A stretch of 64,000 nt of DNA from Sternotherus odoratus (Eukaryota > Chordata > Testudines > Kinosternidae), in assembly GCA_032164245.1 (NCBI GenBank), contig JAVMKO010000007.1, forward strand, positions 1,364,001-1,428,000, given 5' to 3'. This document shows, piece after piece, positions 1 through 11,824 of this stretch. Each line of letters opens with the position of its first letter. Within the stretch, counting starts at the first letter, position 1. A program made the position numbers and the translations under genes. The notes beneath the pieces were generated by a model. The model was not told the origin of the DNA, did not search any database, and saw only the letters and a list, made by a program, of their open reading frames with translations.

Positions 1-1133
1 TCTATTGATCAAAAGACCTGATCTTTCTTTTCTAAATATTTGTCACCATCGATTTACCCTTGTCCTTTCGCCATTATCCAAGACTACTCTTCAGTAGCTG
101 ATCTGACATGTCTCATCTTAAAATCAAATAATCCAAGCAGAGGTTTGTTTTCATTTCTTTTACTATTACAAAGTGAAATTATTAATTGCAGAGCTGAAGG
201 AAGACAAGCTGAAACAAAAATCATACAGTGCTGTTAACTGAAAAGATGAAAAATCTCTTGGCCCTCAGGGAGTAATGAATAGTATAGTAAGGTCTCGATC
301 GTGCAATTAGCTCTGTATGTGTGGACCTCTGTGCCCATGGAGGCTTTCCCTGGGCACATAGATACACTCACCTGTAGATATTTAGGATCTTGCAACTGTA
401 TTTGGACAACCGTGATTTTCAATTGACAATTGATATTAAGTGGGTATCAGTTGTTCCAAATTAGTACTGTGTGTTTTGGCCCAGGGGTTGTTCCCTCCGA
501 TTGGGGTGACATTTTCCACTGAGTCAATATTAAGTTACCTAGGCCATGTTTGCTTATAAGCTCTGATTTCTATGTTGCTGTTACATCAACTAGTACAGTA
601 TTGCAATGGAGTGGACCTTTCTGGAATGTGTTACAGCAAAAGCAGTGAAACCCGCCGCAAACAACTCCAGAATAGGTGAATTTGTAACTTCTTTCCAGTT
701 GGAAAGACAAATCAATTCAGTATAAATGGTTTATATTTGTCAATACTTAGCCTAATTTAAAATATTCACAGTTTTATTCACCTTTCAGCAATAAAGGTAC
801 TCTTTCCTTTTTATTGAAGGAACACTTGTCAAGGTTGACGGGCCTGATCTTTAATGTACATTAAAACTGCCATTTAAAAATTAAATTTCCTCCTGATCAC
901 AAAAAAATCTATTGGCTTTGAATAATCCCACTGAAGGCAATGGCGCTACTTACACAAGTAAAGTTACTTGGGTGTAAGCATTTGCATGGTCACACCCAAA
1001 AGCAAGGAAATTCACCGTCAAGTTTCAAACCCCAAAGTACAACAGATTGTCAGTCCTGATTCTGATCTACCTCAGAGGTGTCTTTCGTAAGTGCAAATCA
1101 AGAGTAATTCTACTGTAGTCAATAAATTTGCAA
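1..1133. other. No recognised feature
   Basis: AT-rich single-copy-looking DNA with short open frames only (65 codons or fewer). I see no terminal repeats, tRNA-like boxes or known element tails. It ends where the Helitron-like element begins. Confidence 0.5.
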
Positions 1134-2542
1134 TCTATATATATAAAAGTCAAGTGGTGTATGTATGTATGTATGACCGCGACCTCCTCCCGCACCGTTT
1201 GAGCCAGAGACTTGAAATTTGGTACAGTGAGGGGTCTTGGGGTCTAGATGGTCGTAAGGGTCGAAAAATTTTCGGATCTCACCTCTGACGCCCCCCAGGG
1301 GTGAAAGTCTTTCAGGGCCAATCACATCAGCTGGGCGGTTAGGTGGTGATGATGTCATAATACCCCCTCCAACAGACACCGCACTTGCTCAGCTCACTGC
1401 CCCTCCCTCTTCCAACGGAACCCCGGAGATCCCTCAGTTCTCTGCCCCTCCCCACTCCCAACGGAACCCCGGAATCCATCAGCTCTGTGCCCCCCCCCCC
1501 CCCACCTGCGAAGGTCCCCGGAATCCCTCGGCTCTGGGTCCCCCCCCTGCGACGGATCCAAGTTGGGTTTGGTGGAACGGTAAGTGAGGTGGGGGTGTCG
1601 GGTTCGGTCGGGGGGTGAGGTGGGGGTGTCGGGTTCGGTCAGGGGGTCAGGTGGGGGTGTTGTGTTTGCTTGGGGGGGTCAGGTGGGGGTGTCGGGTTCG
1701 GTCGGGGGGTAAGTGAGCCGGGGGGTGTCGGGGTTGGTCTGGGGGGGTGGGAAGGTGTCGGGAGGGGGTGAGGGGGGGGTGTTGGGTTTGGTCTGGGGGG
1801 GGGAAGGTGTCGGGGTGGGTGCCCAGACCAAACCCAACACCCCCCTGGCTCACACACCCCCACCAAACCTGACACCGCCACCTCACCCCCCCACCAACCG
1901 CAACACCCTCTGACCAACCCCAACACCCACACCTCACCCACTCCGACACCTTCCCACCCCCCCAGACCAAACCCCACACCCCCTGGCTCACTTACCCCCC
2001 GACCGAACCCGACACTCCCACCTCACCCCCCCAACCAACCCCGACACCCACTGACCAACCCCAACACCCACACCTCAACCCTCACCCACCCTGACAACTT
2101 CCCACCCCCCCAGACCAAACCCGACACCCCCCAGCTCACCCCCTGACCGAACCCGACATCCCCACCTCACCCCCCCACCAACCGCAAAACCCCCTGACCA
2201 ACCCCCACACCTCACCCCTCACCCACCCCGACAACTTCCCACCCCCCCAGACCAAACCCGACACCCCCCCAGCTCACGGTGCACTGTGTAGCACACAGAT
2301 TATTAAATACACTGTTCGGTCGGGGGGTGAGATGGGGGTGTCGGATTTGCTCAGGGGGTCAGGTGGGGGTGTCGGGTTTGGTCGGGGGGTAAGTGAGCCG
2401 GGGGGTGTTGGGGTTGGTCAGGGGGGGTGGGAAGGTGTCGGGGTGGGTGAGGGGTGAGGTGTTGGGGTTGGTCAGGGGGTGTCAGCTGTCTGCCCCCTCC
2501 CCACCTCCGACTGACCCGAGCAGCGCCGGGCACTTATGCTAG
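1134..2542 (+). mobile_element. Non-autonomous Helitron-like element
   Basis: The left end is TC followed by an AT-rich run (TCTATATATATAAAAGTC), as in animal Helitrons. The right end is a short GC hairpin (CCCG, 8-nt loop, CGGG, about 2519-2530) followed by CACTTATG and CTAG. The host bases are A on the left (1133) and T on the right (2543), which is the A|T target that Helitrons use without duplication. The 1,409-bp interior encodes no Rep/helicase. After about 250 bp of ordinary sequence it is filled with G-rich and C-rich tandem repeats. A simple GC-rich satellite with chance ends is the alternative; terminus, hairpin and target agreeing together favour Helitron. Confidence 0.72.
1385..2510. 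repeat. G-rich/C-rich minisatellite in inverted halves
   Basis: Irregular units of roughly 30-40 bp resembling GGTGGGGGTGTCGGGTTCGG run on the plus strand at 1560-1820. They then appear as their complement at 1825-2278, and again in plus orientation at 2311-2500. The halves could fold back on each other, and runs of four to seven G are frequent. The long open frames here on both strands (Gly/Val/Trp-rich or Pro/Thr/His-rich) are by-products of the repeat. Confidence 0.85.
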
Positions 2543-3227
2543 TAGTTAATAAAACTAGTAGGTGATCAGAATAAGACCCAGCCTTCCTCACACAGCTGCA
2601 TTCTTAGTGAGCGCTATGGTGTCCGAGGGCCTAATTGTGTTAACACATATACATACCTAACTTTACTCACTGGAGACTTTACTTCCCAGGACTTTTGATG
2701 TGAGTAGTGATGTCAAACCCACCAGTATTCTTCAAGATGTAACAAACACTTCTCAATCAATACCAAAACCTTTTTAATTTATAGGGGCAGATATTTTCCT
2801 GCACCAAGACGTCCTGTGATGCAGGAGGATTTGGGAAGATGGTTCCAGGTCCCTGATTCTGTAGGAGCAATCTGCAACAACCCTGGTCCTGAACAGAGCA
2901 TGAATCTGAGCAGCCAAAGGGGCTCCTCTAACTTAAACCAGCACTGCTTCCGACACACTTCCTACACCAGGGTATGTGGCAGGGACAGCTGGTGAAAGAG
3001 GCAACTATCATGTCTTTACTGCAGTTAAGAATTTCCACATACACTGGATTGGAGAAGGGGAATTGTTCAGATGACCAGCTATGGCCAGATTCTATGGGAG
3101 AAGTTCCCAAACTTGTGATTCAGAGACCATTGCCTGTGAAGAGCTGGCTGGTGAGGTGGAAGGGGAGATGAGATGAAAAGCAAAAGCAGACAGCATATTT
3201 ATCTACACTTGGAAAACAAGTGATGTT
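2543..3227. other. No recognised feature
   Basis: Mixed-composition sequence between the Helitron-like element and the start of recognisable CR1 similarity. I see no element ends or convincing coding potential. Confidence 0.45.
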
Positions 3228-3248
3228 TTCACCAAGGGCAAATCATAC

Positions 3249-3933
3249 ATGACTAACCAAATTGCCTTCTACGATGAGATAACTGGCTCTGTGGCTGAGG
3301 GGAAAGCAGTGGATGTGTTGTTCCTTGACTTTAGCAAAGCTTTTGATATGGTCTCCCACAATATTCTTGCCAGCAAATTAAAGAAGTATGGGCTGGATGA
3401 ATGGACCATAAGGTGGATAGAAAGCTGGTTGGATCGTCGGGCTCAACGGGTAGTGATCAATGGCTCCATGTCTAGTTGGCAGCCGGTATCAAGCGGAGTA
3501 CACCAAGGGTCGGTCCTAGCGCCGGTTTTATTCAATCTTTATCAATGATCTGGAGGATGGTGTGGACTGCACCCTCAGCAAGTTTGCAGATGACACTAAA
3601 CTGGGAGTAGTGGTAGATACACTGGAGGGTAGGGATAGGATACAGAGGGACCTAGACAAATTAGAGGACTGGGCCAAAAGAAATTTGATGAGGTTGAACA
3701 TGGAGAAGTGCAGAGTCCTGCACTTAGGACAGAAGAATCCCATGTACTGCTACAGACTAGGGACCGAATGGCTAGGCAGCAGTTCTTCAGAAAAGGACCT
3801 AGGGGTTACAGTGGCTGAGAAGCTGGACATAAGTCAACAGTGTGCCCTTGTTACCAAGCAGGCTAATGGCATTTTGGGCTGTATAAGTAGGGGCATTGCC
3901 AGCAGATCAAGGGATGTGATTGTTCCCCTCTAA
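3249..3933 (+). pseudogene. CR1 ORF2 reverse transcriptase fragment (frameshifted)
   Basis: This fragment would belong to the CR1 polyprotein that copies element RNA into DNA at a nicked chromosomal target. The first frame (3249-3548) shows the catalytic motif A region [10 protein letters not shown] at residues 24-33 and the motif B region SSGVHQGSV near residues 81-89. The reading frame then shifts near 3535-3545, where bases appear to be missing from the usual NIFINDL segment. The next frame (3562-3933) opens with [14 protein letters not shown], whose ADD is the catalytic motif C, and continues through thumb sequences such as [16 protein letters not shown] and ANGILGC up to a stop at 3931-3933. 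CR1 similarity goes on past that stop to 4181. The endonuclease domain is absent. With a frameshift and stops it cannot make a working enzyme. Confidence 0.93.
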
Positions 3934-4181
3934 TTGACAATGGTGAGGCCTCATCTGGAGTACTGTGTCCAGTTTTGGGGCCCACACTACAAGAAGGATG
4001 TGGAAAAATTGGAAAGAGTCCAGAGAAGGGCAACAAAAATGATTAGGGGCCTGGAGCGCATGACATGAGGAGAGGCTGAGAGAACTGGGATTGTTTCGTC
4101 TACAGAAGAGAAGACTGTGGGGAGATTTGATAGCTGCTTTCAACTACCTGAAAGGGGGTTCTAAAGAGGATGGATCTAGAC

Positions 4182-5036
4182 CAGGGGTCTCAAACTCAAA
4201 TGACCACGAGGGCCACATGAGGACTAGTGCATTAACCCGAGGGCCGCATCACTGATACTGACCCTGGCCCCGCCCCTACTCCACCCCTTCCATGAGGCCC
4301 TGCCCCTGCCTTGCCTCTTCCCATGCCTTCCCTGCCCCATTCCAACCCCTTCCCCGAAGTCCCCACCCCAACGCTGCCCCCTCCCTGCCCCCAGGGGGTG
4401 CAGAAAGGATGCAGGATGCAGCAGGGGCTCAGGGCAGGGAGTTGAGGTGCAGGTGTGCAGGGTGTGGAAGGGGGCTCAGGGCAGAGATTTGGTGTGTGGG
4501 GTGTAAGAGAGGTGAGGGATGCGGCAGGGGGATGGGTGCAGCAGGTGGGTCAGGGCAGGGGGCTCAGGGCAGGGAGTTGGGGTGCAGGAGGGGTTCTGGG
4601 TACGAGCTCCAGCCTGGTGCCACTTACCTAGAGCGGCTCCGGCCCCATACAGCTCCACTCCAGGAAGCTGCAGCAACCAGTCTCTGCAGCCTGGGGGAGA
4701 GAGGGAGTCACCCGGAGGGTTCCCCTGCATGTGCTGCTCTTGCTTCCTCCAGACAACTCCCACGAAGCTCCCATTGGCCGCAGTTCCCTGTTCCCAGCCA
4801 ATGGGAGCTGTGGGGGTGCAATGCTTGGAGGGAGGCAAATAGGAGCCCTCTGTCTCCTCCCCCTTCCTTCCCCTCGGAAGGGACAGTGCCGGCAGCCGCT
4901 TCAGAAAGCAACGCTGCATTTGCAATGCACGAGGTGGGCGGGGGGAGCTGGGGGGGGGGGGACGGGACTTCGCGGGCCACAGGGAAGGGCTTGGCGGGCC
5001 ACATGTGGCCCGCGGGCCGCATGTTTGAGACCCCTG
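4182..5036 (+). mobile_element. Non-autonomous hAT transposon (855 bp)
   Basis: Terminal inverted repeats CAGGGGTCTCAAAC (4182) and GTTTGAGACCCCTG (ending 5036) are flanked by a perfect 8-bp target duplication ATCTAGAC (4174-4181 and 5037-5044). Those ends and an 8-bp duplication define the hAT superfamily. The interior is GC-rich and has no transposase, so it was moved in trans. Removing it rejoins the CR1 around it. Long open frames inside (up to 255 codons) are low-complexity and not credible genes. Confidence 0.95.
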
Positions 5037-5091
5037 ATCTAGACTGTTCTCAGTGGTAGCAGATGACTGAACAAGGAGTAATGGTCTCAAG

Positions 5092-5340
5092 TTGCAGTTG
5101 GGAAGGTTTAGATTGAATATTAGGAAAAACTTTTTCACTAGGAGGGTGGTGAAGCACTGGAATGGGTTACCTAGGGAGGTGCTAGAATCACCTTCCTTAG
5201 AGTTTTTTAAGGTGAGGCTTGACAAAGCCCTGGCTGGGGATGATTTAGTTGGGGATTGGTCCTGCTTTGAGCGGGGTGTTGGACTAGATGACCTCCAGAG
5301 GTCCCTTCCAACCCTAATATTCTATGATTCTTTGTTTTAA
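5092..5340 (+). pseudogene. CR1 ORF2 C-terminal end
   Basis: Continuation of the CR1 frame after the hAT insertion. It reads [23 protein letters not shown] and then [21 protein letters not shown], the conserved C-terminal segment of CR1 ORF2. Translation then runs into the 3' untranslated tail. It is a fragment of a dead retrotransposon protein. Confidence 0.9.
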
Positions 5341-7864
5341 AAATCAACTAACATTTTCTTTAACCTGTTTTTAAACACGTTAGCACTTAGTGTAGATGAA
5401 GGCACTAAAGTCTAAGAACCTATTAATTTTATCATGGATACCCCTAGGGTCAGTCAACACCATTCGACCAAATAGCTCTCCCTGGGCCATGGGTTGTCCA
5501 TGAACCAGTCTGGCTATCTCTGGCTCATCCTAAGTGTCACTTGCAGTGTGGGGCATGCTAGGAACCTTGTGTAGCCTACTCAGTGAGAATTTTATCTGAA
5601 TAAGGACTATGGAATTGGGCCTGTCAAAGGTTTATATATTTATACAATTCCCAAAGTGGTCACTACATTGTGGCCCTGAGTCAGCAAAGCACTTAAGCAC
5701 CTGATTAGCTTTAATCCTATTACTTCACCCCCTATTTAATGGGATATAAGCACACGCTGAACGTGGCATCTGCTTAAGAGTATTTCTGAATTCAGGCCTA
5801 AGTGAATTTGTCTAGTCCAGTTTACACCAGGAGGAATAAAAGGAGCAATTGTGACTTGAGGAGTGTTTGAGACACACTTCCTCCTGGTGCTACTAGTGGG
5901 GTGATGCAGTTTACGCCCCTCTCCTTGCATTGGGGCTGAATCTCAGGTTATAATATACAAAGGGCTAGTTTCTATTTGTTTTTATAATTTGGTCACAAGT
6001 CTCTCATGTCATATCACTGTACCAGTCACTTCTGGAGCTGAGGCTTGCCAAGAAAGGGCATCTGGGAGTTTGTAACTGAACACCGCATTGCACACTACAT
6101 GATTCCCCAAACATTTAAAAGTGAAGATCATTTTCCAAGCTTGTAATGATCATGACTGACAGTTCTGGAAGTTTAGCCTCTCATTATGCATGCCCCCTAG
6201 AGAATATTGATTTGTCAGCGGGATTAATCTTTGTAAGTTTTTGTATGCATAAAGATTAGTAATTTTTAAAGGGCCAGTGTCCTGAATTCAATATAACGAG
6301 ATTCTACTAGTGAAATACACACCAAAAATCTAGAAAATCTTTGGTTTCTGTAATAATTTGGTTGTTTAATCAGAGACTTTCTTTTAAGTGTAAGTGATTT
6401 ATGAGGGGAGGAGGCAAAAATAGTTTGTGTGTTTGGATGGTGATCATCAGCTGAATCTCCATGGCTCTTTTCTTTCAATGCACCTGATTCTGTTTGCCCA
6501 TTTGTGTAATATTTATGTTTTGTCTGGATGTCTATCTTGCCATTGTCCCTATGAAATAATGGCAGGAGCAACTGGAAGCTGGAGATTGTTCAAGTATAGC
6601 AGCCCAGTATGCAGAACTGCTATCCAGGAGGCCACACATCAGAACATCTCCACACTGATACCGGGTACCATGATGGCCATAAGAAGCACAGAAGGTGTGT
6701 AATCAGTTTAGTGTAACCAAGTGCTGTTTGTGTGATTTGATTGTGTCACCAAATCCAGGCCTCAACTAGGCAATCATGGAATGTGCTGCTGACTACACTA
6801 CAAGGAACTCTGAGAGGGAATTTACCTCAGCTATTGGCCGTGATTAATCTGGAACATTGATTCCAAGCATGCCTATCATATTAATAAAATATCCTAAAAT
6901 TGTGAGACTAAGCCTCAGGACTAACTTGGGAAAAACTCCCTTTATTTGGCCTATTATGAAAAAATTAGAAGAGTTTATGATTAATAACATATTACAGCAA
7001 TCATTGTAATTAGCTGGAAAATTTTAATCAAAATTCAGTTAAGATTAATTTAAACAATTGTCAGCCCAAATTGCACTGTTCCACACCTAAACCAAACCTG
7101 GCTGTTTAAAGTTAGGCCCCAGGCAATCATCTTTAGGAGCACACACTTTTCAACATTTTGCTTTTAATACCTGTAAAATAAAGGAGAACAATATGGTAAG
7201 CCCCGGGGGTTGGTCACACTATTAGTAGTCTGTGCAGACCATCTGTTGTGCAGTAATACAGCTGCTAGAGTACACTGCTCCTAAAATATGGGTAGTCTGA
7301 CAGCTGGGGTGTGTGGTTCCTTTGAACTTGCTCATATGTGTAGCTACTCTAGTTACTCAAGTATTTTATGTAATAATCCTAACTTAGGTCTTGGTGACCA
7401 TCAAGCTTTTTAAGTGACAGTGTCAAAGTTCCTACCCCATTCTATAGTCAATGCAATTGGAGAGCAGTTGAAAAACTTACATTATGGCTCATAAACCGAT
7501 CTCTGCAAAGCATAGTCAATGGAACTACCAAGCTCCATCTGCTATCTCCATTTCCTGACACTGCCCACCCTGCCTCTTTTCCCCACCAGTTGCTTTCCTC
7601 CTCATGTAAACGCTTTTCCTGACTGAGACAAGACAGGTGGTTTGACTGCATCACTGTAAAGGGCCTCTTACATCTAACTTGTCCTGTAGACTCCTGTTTC
7701 CAACTTGCATGACTCTTCCCTTCCCAGCTCTGTACTCTTCCCCACCTCTGCTATTGAGCGGGAGTTTGTATAACATTTAGCTGGCTAGCTATGATGAGCA
7801 CAGGTAGCCAGCAAGTCCAGTGGGCTACTGATTGATTGTTCTCCATTCTGCTGCTAGCCATCAG
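5341..7864. other. No recognised feature
   Basis: AT-rich, mostly unique-looking sequence. Open frames are short (101 codons or fewer) and show no family resemblance. I see no terminal repeats or tRNA-like promoter boxes. Confidence 0.45.
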
Positions 7865-7990
7865 TGTGGGAGCTACTGGCTAGGGCCTCAGACTGGGATT
7901 ATAGACCTGGGTTCTAATCCTGGCTCAGTCATTAAAAAGCTAAGTAATTAAAATTACTTCACCACTTTGTGCTCCAGCTTTCCTCTCTCT
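7865..7990 (+). repeat. MIR/CORE-SINE relic
   Basis: The stretch around GGGTTCTAATCCTGGCTC followed by a degraded 'tgtgacc...cttcaccactttgtgct' segment matches the layout of the CORE/MIR SINE: a B-box region, then the core. It is ancient and truncated. Confidence 0.65.
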
Positions 7991-8371
7991 TCTCCTCCCC
8001 CCCCCCTCCCCCCACCAGTGGGAATGAAAAGCAGTCTTTCAAAATGTTGACTACCAGTTAATTTTAAACTTACAGAAAAACAAACCAAATTATGAAAATT
8101 GATTGCTGTTTCTCCCAGTTTTTAATTAGATGGAACTATGAACTAAATTCAGGAAAAAACAACTAGTTCAGGAAAAAGCAACATCAGATAGAATGTGGGA
8201 TCCACTCCCTGGACCAGTCTCAAATAACAAAAAACTAAGAAAACAAAACTTCAACTAATAAAGAAAGATAAAGAAATGGAGTGGAGTAAGGCATTGGTCA
8301 TGCTTAAAAAAATCAAATAGGAAATTCTAGCACACAAGATAAAAAGATGACAAAGAAGATTAATTAGCTCT

Positions 8372-8625
8372 AAGGCCTCGGCTACACTAGGGAGGGTGGT
8401 TCGAACTAAGATATGCAACTTCAGCTACACAATTCGGATAGCTGAAGTCGAAGTATCTTAGTTCGACTTACCTGGCTGTCCTCACGGCGGCAAGTCAACC
8501 GCGGCAGCTCCCTCTTGACTCCGCTTACTCCTCTTGAGGAACTGGAGTTCCAGAGTGGACAGGGAGCACGTTCGGGGATCGATTTATCGCGTCTAGAAGA
8601 GACGCGATATATCAATCCCCAATAT
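8372..8625 (+). mobile_element. MITE fragment (TCTACACT-type family)
   Basis: The left end GGCCTCGGCTACACTAGG, an internal inverted segment GCAACTTCAGCTA...TAGCTGAAGTCGAAGTATC, and a hairpin around GATTTATCGCGTCTAGAAGAGACGCGATA match the copies at 44.8-45.1 kb and, more loosely, 46.9-47.1 kb. The right terminal repeat is missing. No coding capacity. The superfamily is uncertain. Confidence 0.65.
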
Positions 8626-8639
8626 ATTGAACTTAAGCA

Positions 8640-9945
8640 TTACGGGACAGAGAGACCCTGCTAAAGGAGCTTAGTCTGAAAAAGGAAGAGACAGATTGCT
8701 CAGGTCTGTGCTTCAATTTCCCCACTCCGAAGCAACTGCTCAGCAAGTAACGTGATTAGGGTCATGTGCCACCCATGTTTCTCCACCCGTTTGTTACCAG
8801 ATTTGCCCATTACTTTGAGGTCAGCTAATTAATTAGAGTTACTTCTTCTGGAGGTTGGGGAGGGTTTCTGTAATTCTATCAAGGTACTATTTGTGTTCTC
8901 ATAAGGAGCTCTACTTCTCCCTGCTGCAAGTTCCCTCCCAATGAAGCTATCCTGCAGGACCAAGGTTCCCCAGGGCTGGGTTTTTTTGGCCCCAGAATAA
9001 GACGAACATACACCTATATTAAGAGGACCGGGTTAATCACTCTCAGGCTGACCCCTTATATGTCCCTGGACTCAGTGGGCTAGATCGAGCCGCACCTCCA
9101 CGTTGTCACTCTCTTATTCCATGGGCACCACACCAGAATAGAGTACGCCTGAGTAGACTGGGTTGAACAGTACAATCCTTGCTGAGTCAGGCCAAGGAGG
9201 AAGGGGCAAGGTGTCCCCCACCTGAGTTGGGCTGTGACCTCATGGTCTTTTCCATGAGGTGCTTCTTACAGCATAGTTCCCCTGGGGAACAAGTGGCAGA
9301 AACTGCACGTTGCTGTGATATGGGCTTCCCTGAAGCTCTACAGGCAGCGTTGATGGTCATCGCTGACCAAGAAGGGGCATGGGCAGGAAGCACAAATTTG
9401 GAAACCTGGGCATAGTCCAAAATGGGAACAAACTTCCCCCTCTGTACTATCTAACTATACTCCAAGTAAAACTATCACATAGTTTGGGGGTTTTTTTTAG
9501 CATTTTTAATGTTCTATTTGGAGAAAAACAGATCAAAGAGATGACGTTCTGGACACTGAAGGTTCCGACTTGGGCCATGCAGCCATGAGAAGGAGCTAGA
9601 GAGTCAGTCAGTCAGTCAATCTGCCTCACCTTTTATCCCCTCAGCTGGAGGCACTGCAGGAGCCAGTTCGCATGCGCAGACCATCAGACACTACTTTTGA
9701 AGTTCTCCGGCTCTGAGCACATGCAGACCCACAGTGGAATATACCTAGGGACCAGCACTAGAAGAAGAATTCTGGACTCAGCGATGAGAACATCAGAGGT
9801 CTTACAGCATCACTCTTGCAGGAGAACCTGGAATAGCAAACTCCTGAGATGGTTTCAGATCAGCCTGAGTGACAAGGATCAAGGTGAAACCCAAGCACAA
9901 CTGATGAACAGCCATTCCTAAATAGGACTTGTGAATGGTTCTCTC
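8640..9945. other. No recognised feature
   Basis: Mixed sequence containing a short (GTCA)n-type run near 9603-9620. No element ends or credible coding regions seen. Confidence 0.45.
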
Positions 9946-10262
9946 ATTACACTAATTAATTGCATTTCCTGAGTTAATTTACCTGACACAGAAATCCATT
10001 TCAAAAGGTATTTTTTTCTCCTGCTGATAATGGCCCATCTGCATTTAACAGCCCTCTTGGAATTGGTATGCTAATGTACAATTTTTCTTTCTTTCTATGT
10101 GTATAAATGCATCTTACTTCTCTTCCATTCTATGCATCCGATGAAGTGAGCTATAGCCCACGAAAGCTTATGCTGAAATAAACTAGTTAGTCTCTAAGGT
10201 GCTACAAGTATTCCTCGCTTTCTTTACGGATACAGACTAACACGGCTGCTATTCTTGAACCA
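9946..10262 (+). mobile_element. PLE terminal repeat, subfamily 1
   Basis: The 3' terminal repeat (pLTR) of a Penelope-like element, without its coding region. It carries the hammerhead-like segment CCGATGA (10138-10144), a stem-loop (10146-10161), GAAA (10162-10165) and AGC-UUAU-GCU (10165-10174). The conserved tail follows: CTAGTTAGTCTCTAAGGTGC ... CAGACTAACACGGCTGCTAT. The minus-strand copy at 63.67 kb belongs to the same subfamily. The left boundary is approximate. Confidence 0.8.
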
Positions 10263-11104
10263 GCCATTACTAGATCCATCTATACCAGCAGATTGGCAGG
10301 TTCAGTATGGGGATTAGCCATTGGGAGATAAACTATTCTACCTGCAAAGGTAAGAAGATGGCTTTCCTCTGGGTAGTGTATTGTTAAACCAGATTCAAGG
10401 GAAAATCTTGTGGGATAAAAAAGGGCTCTTTTAAATGACACAATATGTCCTTCCTACGGGTTTATCCTCAGGGGAAAGCCTCGAGTCGTATTAGGAATGA
10501 CCTGATTCTGACTGATTACTTGGCAAACCAGAATGATTTTGCTCAGCTCTCATTTGTACTTTAGTATTTGCTTATGGGGCACCTTTTGTCCCTCCAGATG
10601 GGTGTTTTAATATCCAGATTTTCTTTGTCAGCATACAGCCATCCAGAGACATAGACACATTGTAAGTTGTTGAGGTGTACTCTGGGATCCTCACTGGGGT
10701 TATGGTCAATAGCAGCAGTCACAGCTCTGTGTTCATTGTTCTGAGGGCATTACAAAGTTATTCAAAACATCTGGAGAAAGACAGTGAAGCCATCCATTCA
10801 ACCATAGTAAGTCCCAGTGTCAATTTAGTCAAGATCAGACAAACCTCGGGCACTGTTGCGTCCTAGCTGTGAAATCACTTGGTGCAAATAGGAATCAGTG
10901 TCATGGTCTAATGAAGTCCAGATCATCTCTCTTCAAAGACAGAATGATCATATCCATTTTCCCGTGTGGGAATTTCTGTCTCTCTTCCACTAACTAGTTC
11001 ACTAACCTTCTCACTGACAAATTCCAATTCAGTAGCATGGAGTTTGTGCATTCAAAATCACTAGGTAGCAAGGTTGGCACAAAAGCCTTTAGTTACAGCA
11101 ACTT
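10263..11104. other. No recognised feature
   Basis: Sequence between two PLE pieces. No ends, tails or coding signals recognised. The last 50 bp may be PLE coding sequence too decayed to read. Confidence 0.4.
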
Positions 11105-11824
11105 TCCAAGAAAGAAAACAACAGAACACCACTGGCCATCACCTACAGTCCTCAGTTAAAACCTCTGCAACGCATCATCAGAGACCTACAACCCATCCTG
11201 GACAATAATCCCTCACTTTCACAGGCCTTGGGAGGAAGGCCAGTCCTGGCACACAGACAACCCGCCAACCTTAAACAGATTCTCACCAGCAACAGCACAC
11301 CGCGCCATAATAACTCCAACTCAGGAACTAATCTATGCAACAAACCTCGATGCCAACTCTGCCCACATATCTACACCAGCAACACCATCACAGGACCTAA
11401 CCAGATCAACCATACCATCACTGGTTCATTCACCTGACCATCAACCAATGTCATATATGCCATTATATGCCACCAATGTCCCTCTGCTATGTACATCGGC
11501 CAAACTGGACAGTCCCTACGAAAAAGGATAAATGCACACAAATCAGATATTAGGAATGGCAATATACAAAAACCTCTAGGAGAACACTTCAACCTGCCTG
11601 GACACACAATTACAGATTTAAAAGTCACCTTACTGCAGCAAAAAAACTTCAAGTCCAGACTGCAAAGAGAAAGTGGAGAGCTGCAATTCATTTGCAAATT
11701 TAACACAATCAATCTGGGACTGAACAAAGACCTTGAGTGGCTTGATAATTACAAAAATAGCTTCTCCTCTCTCCGAGTTCACACCCCCTATTCAACTGCT
11801 AGAAAAATAACCCATCCTCCCTGA
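11105..11824 (+). pseudogene. Penelope-like element ORF: linker and GIY-YIG endonuclease
   Basis: This is the C-terminal third of a PLE protein, which joins a telomerase-related reverse transcriptase to a GIY-YIG endonuclease that nicks target DNA. One frame runs from about 11105 (SKKENNRTPLAITYSPQLKP) through a zinc-ribbon-like linker CNKPRCQLCPH to a TGA at 11435-11437. The same frame resumes with NVIYAIICHQCPSAMYIGQTGQ, the GIY-YIG core (YA-I ... YIG), then RKRINAHKSDI, GEHFNLPGHT and a C-terminal helix region, with a stop at 11822-11824. The only visible lesion in this 240-codon stretch is the single TGA. The reverse transcriptase domain is missing (5' truncation). The conserved endonuclease Arg and Glu appear to be present. 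Confidence 0.93.

Larger units (their letters stand above)
3228..5336 (+). mobile_element. CR1 LINE, 5'-truncated, split by a hAT
   Basis: The 3' part of a chicken-repeat-1 (CR1) non-LTR retrotransposon: reverse-transcriptase coding sequence, then the conserved C-terminal region, then the short 3' untranslated tail ending in ATTCTATGATTCT (5320-5332), the octamer-type terminus of amniote CR1. CR1 sequence occupies 3228-4181 and 5037-5336; a transposon sits between. The missing 5' end is the usual result of incomplete target-primed reverse transcription. The true left boundary may be slightly upstream of 3228. Confidence 0.95.

Noticed and set aside
1639..1991. 112-114-codon frames in the G-rich array
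   Set aside because: Products of the minisatellite; Gly/Val/Trp or Pro/Thr/His low-complexity sequence.
4292..5225. Long open frames on both strands (255 and 249 codons)
   Set aside because: They lie within the hAT element at 4182-5036 and its CR1 edge, are low-complexity, overlap in several frames, and follow GC content rather than any protein family.
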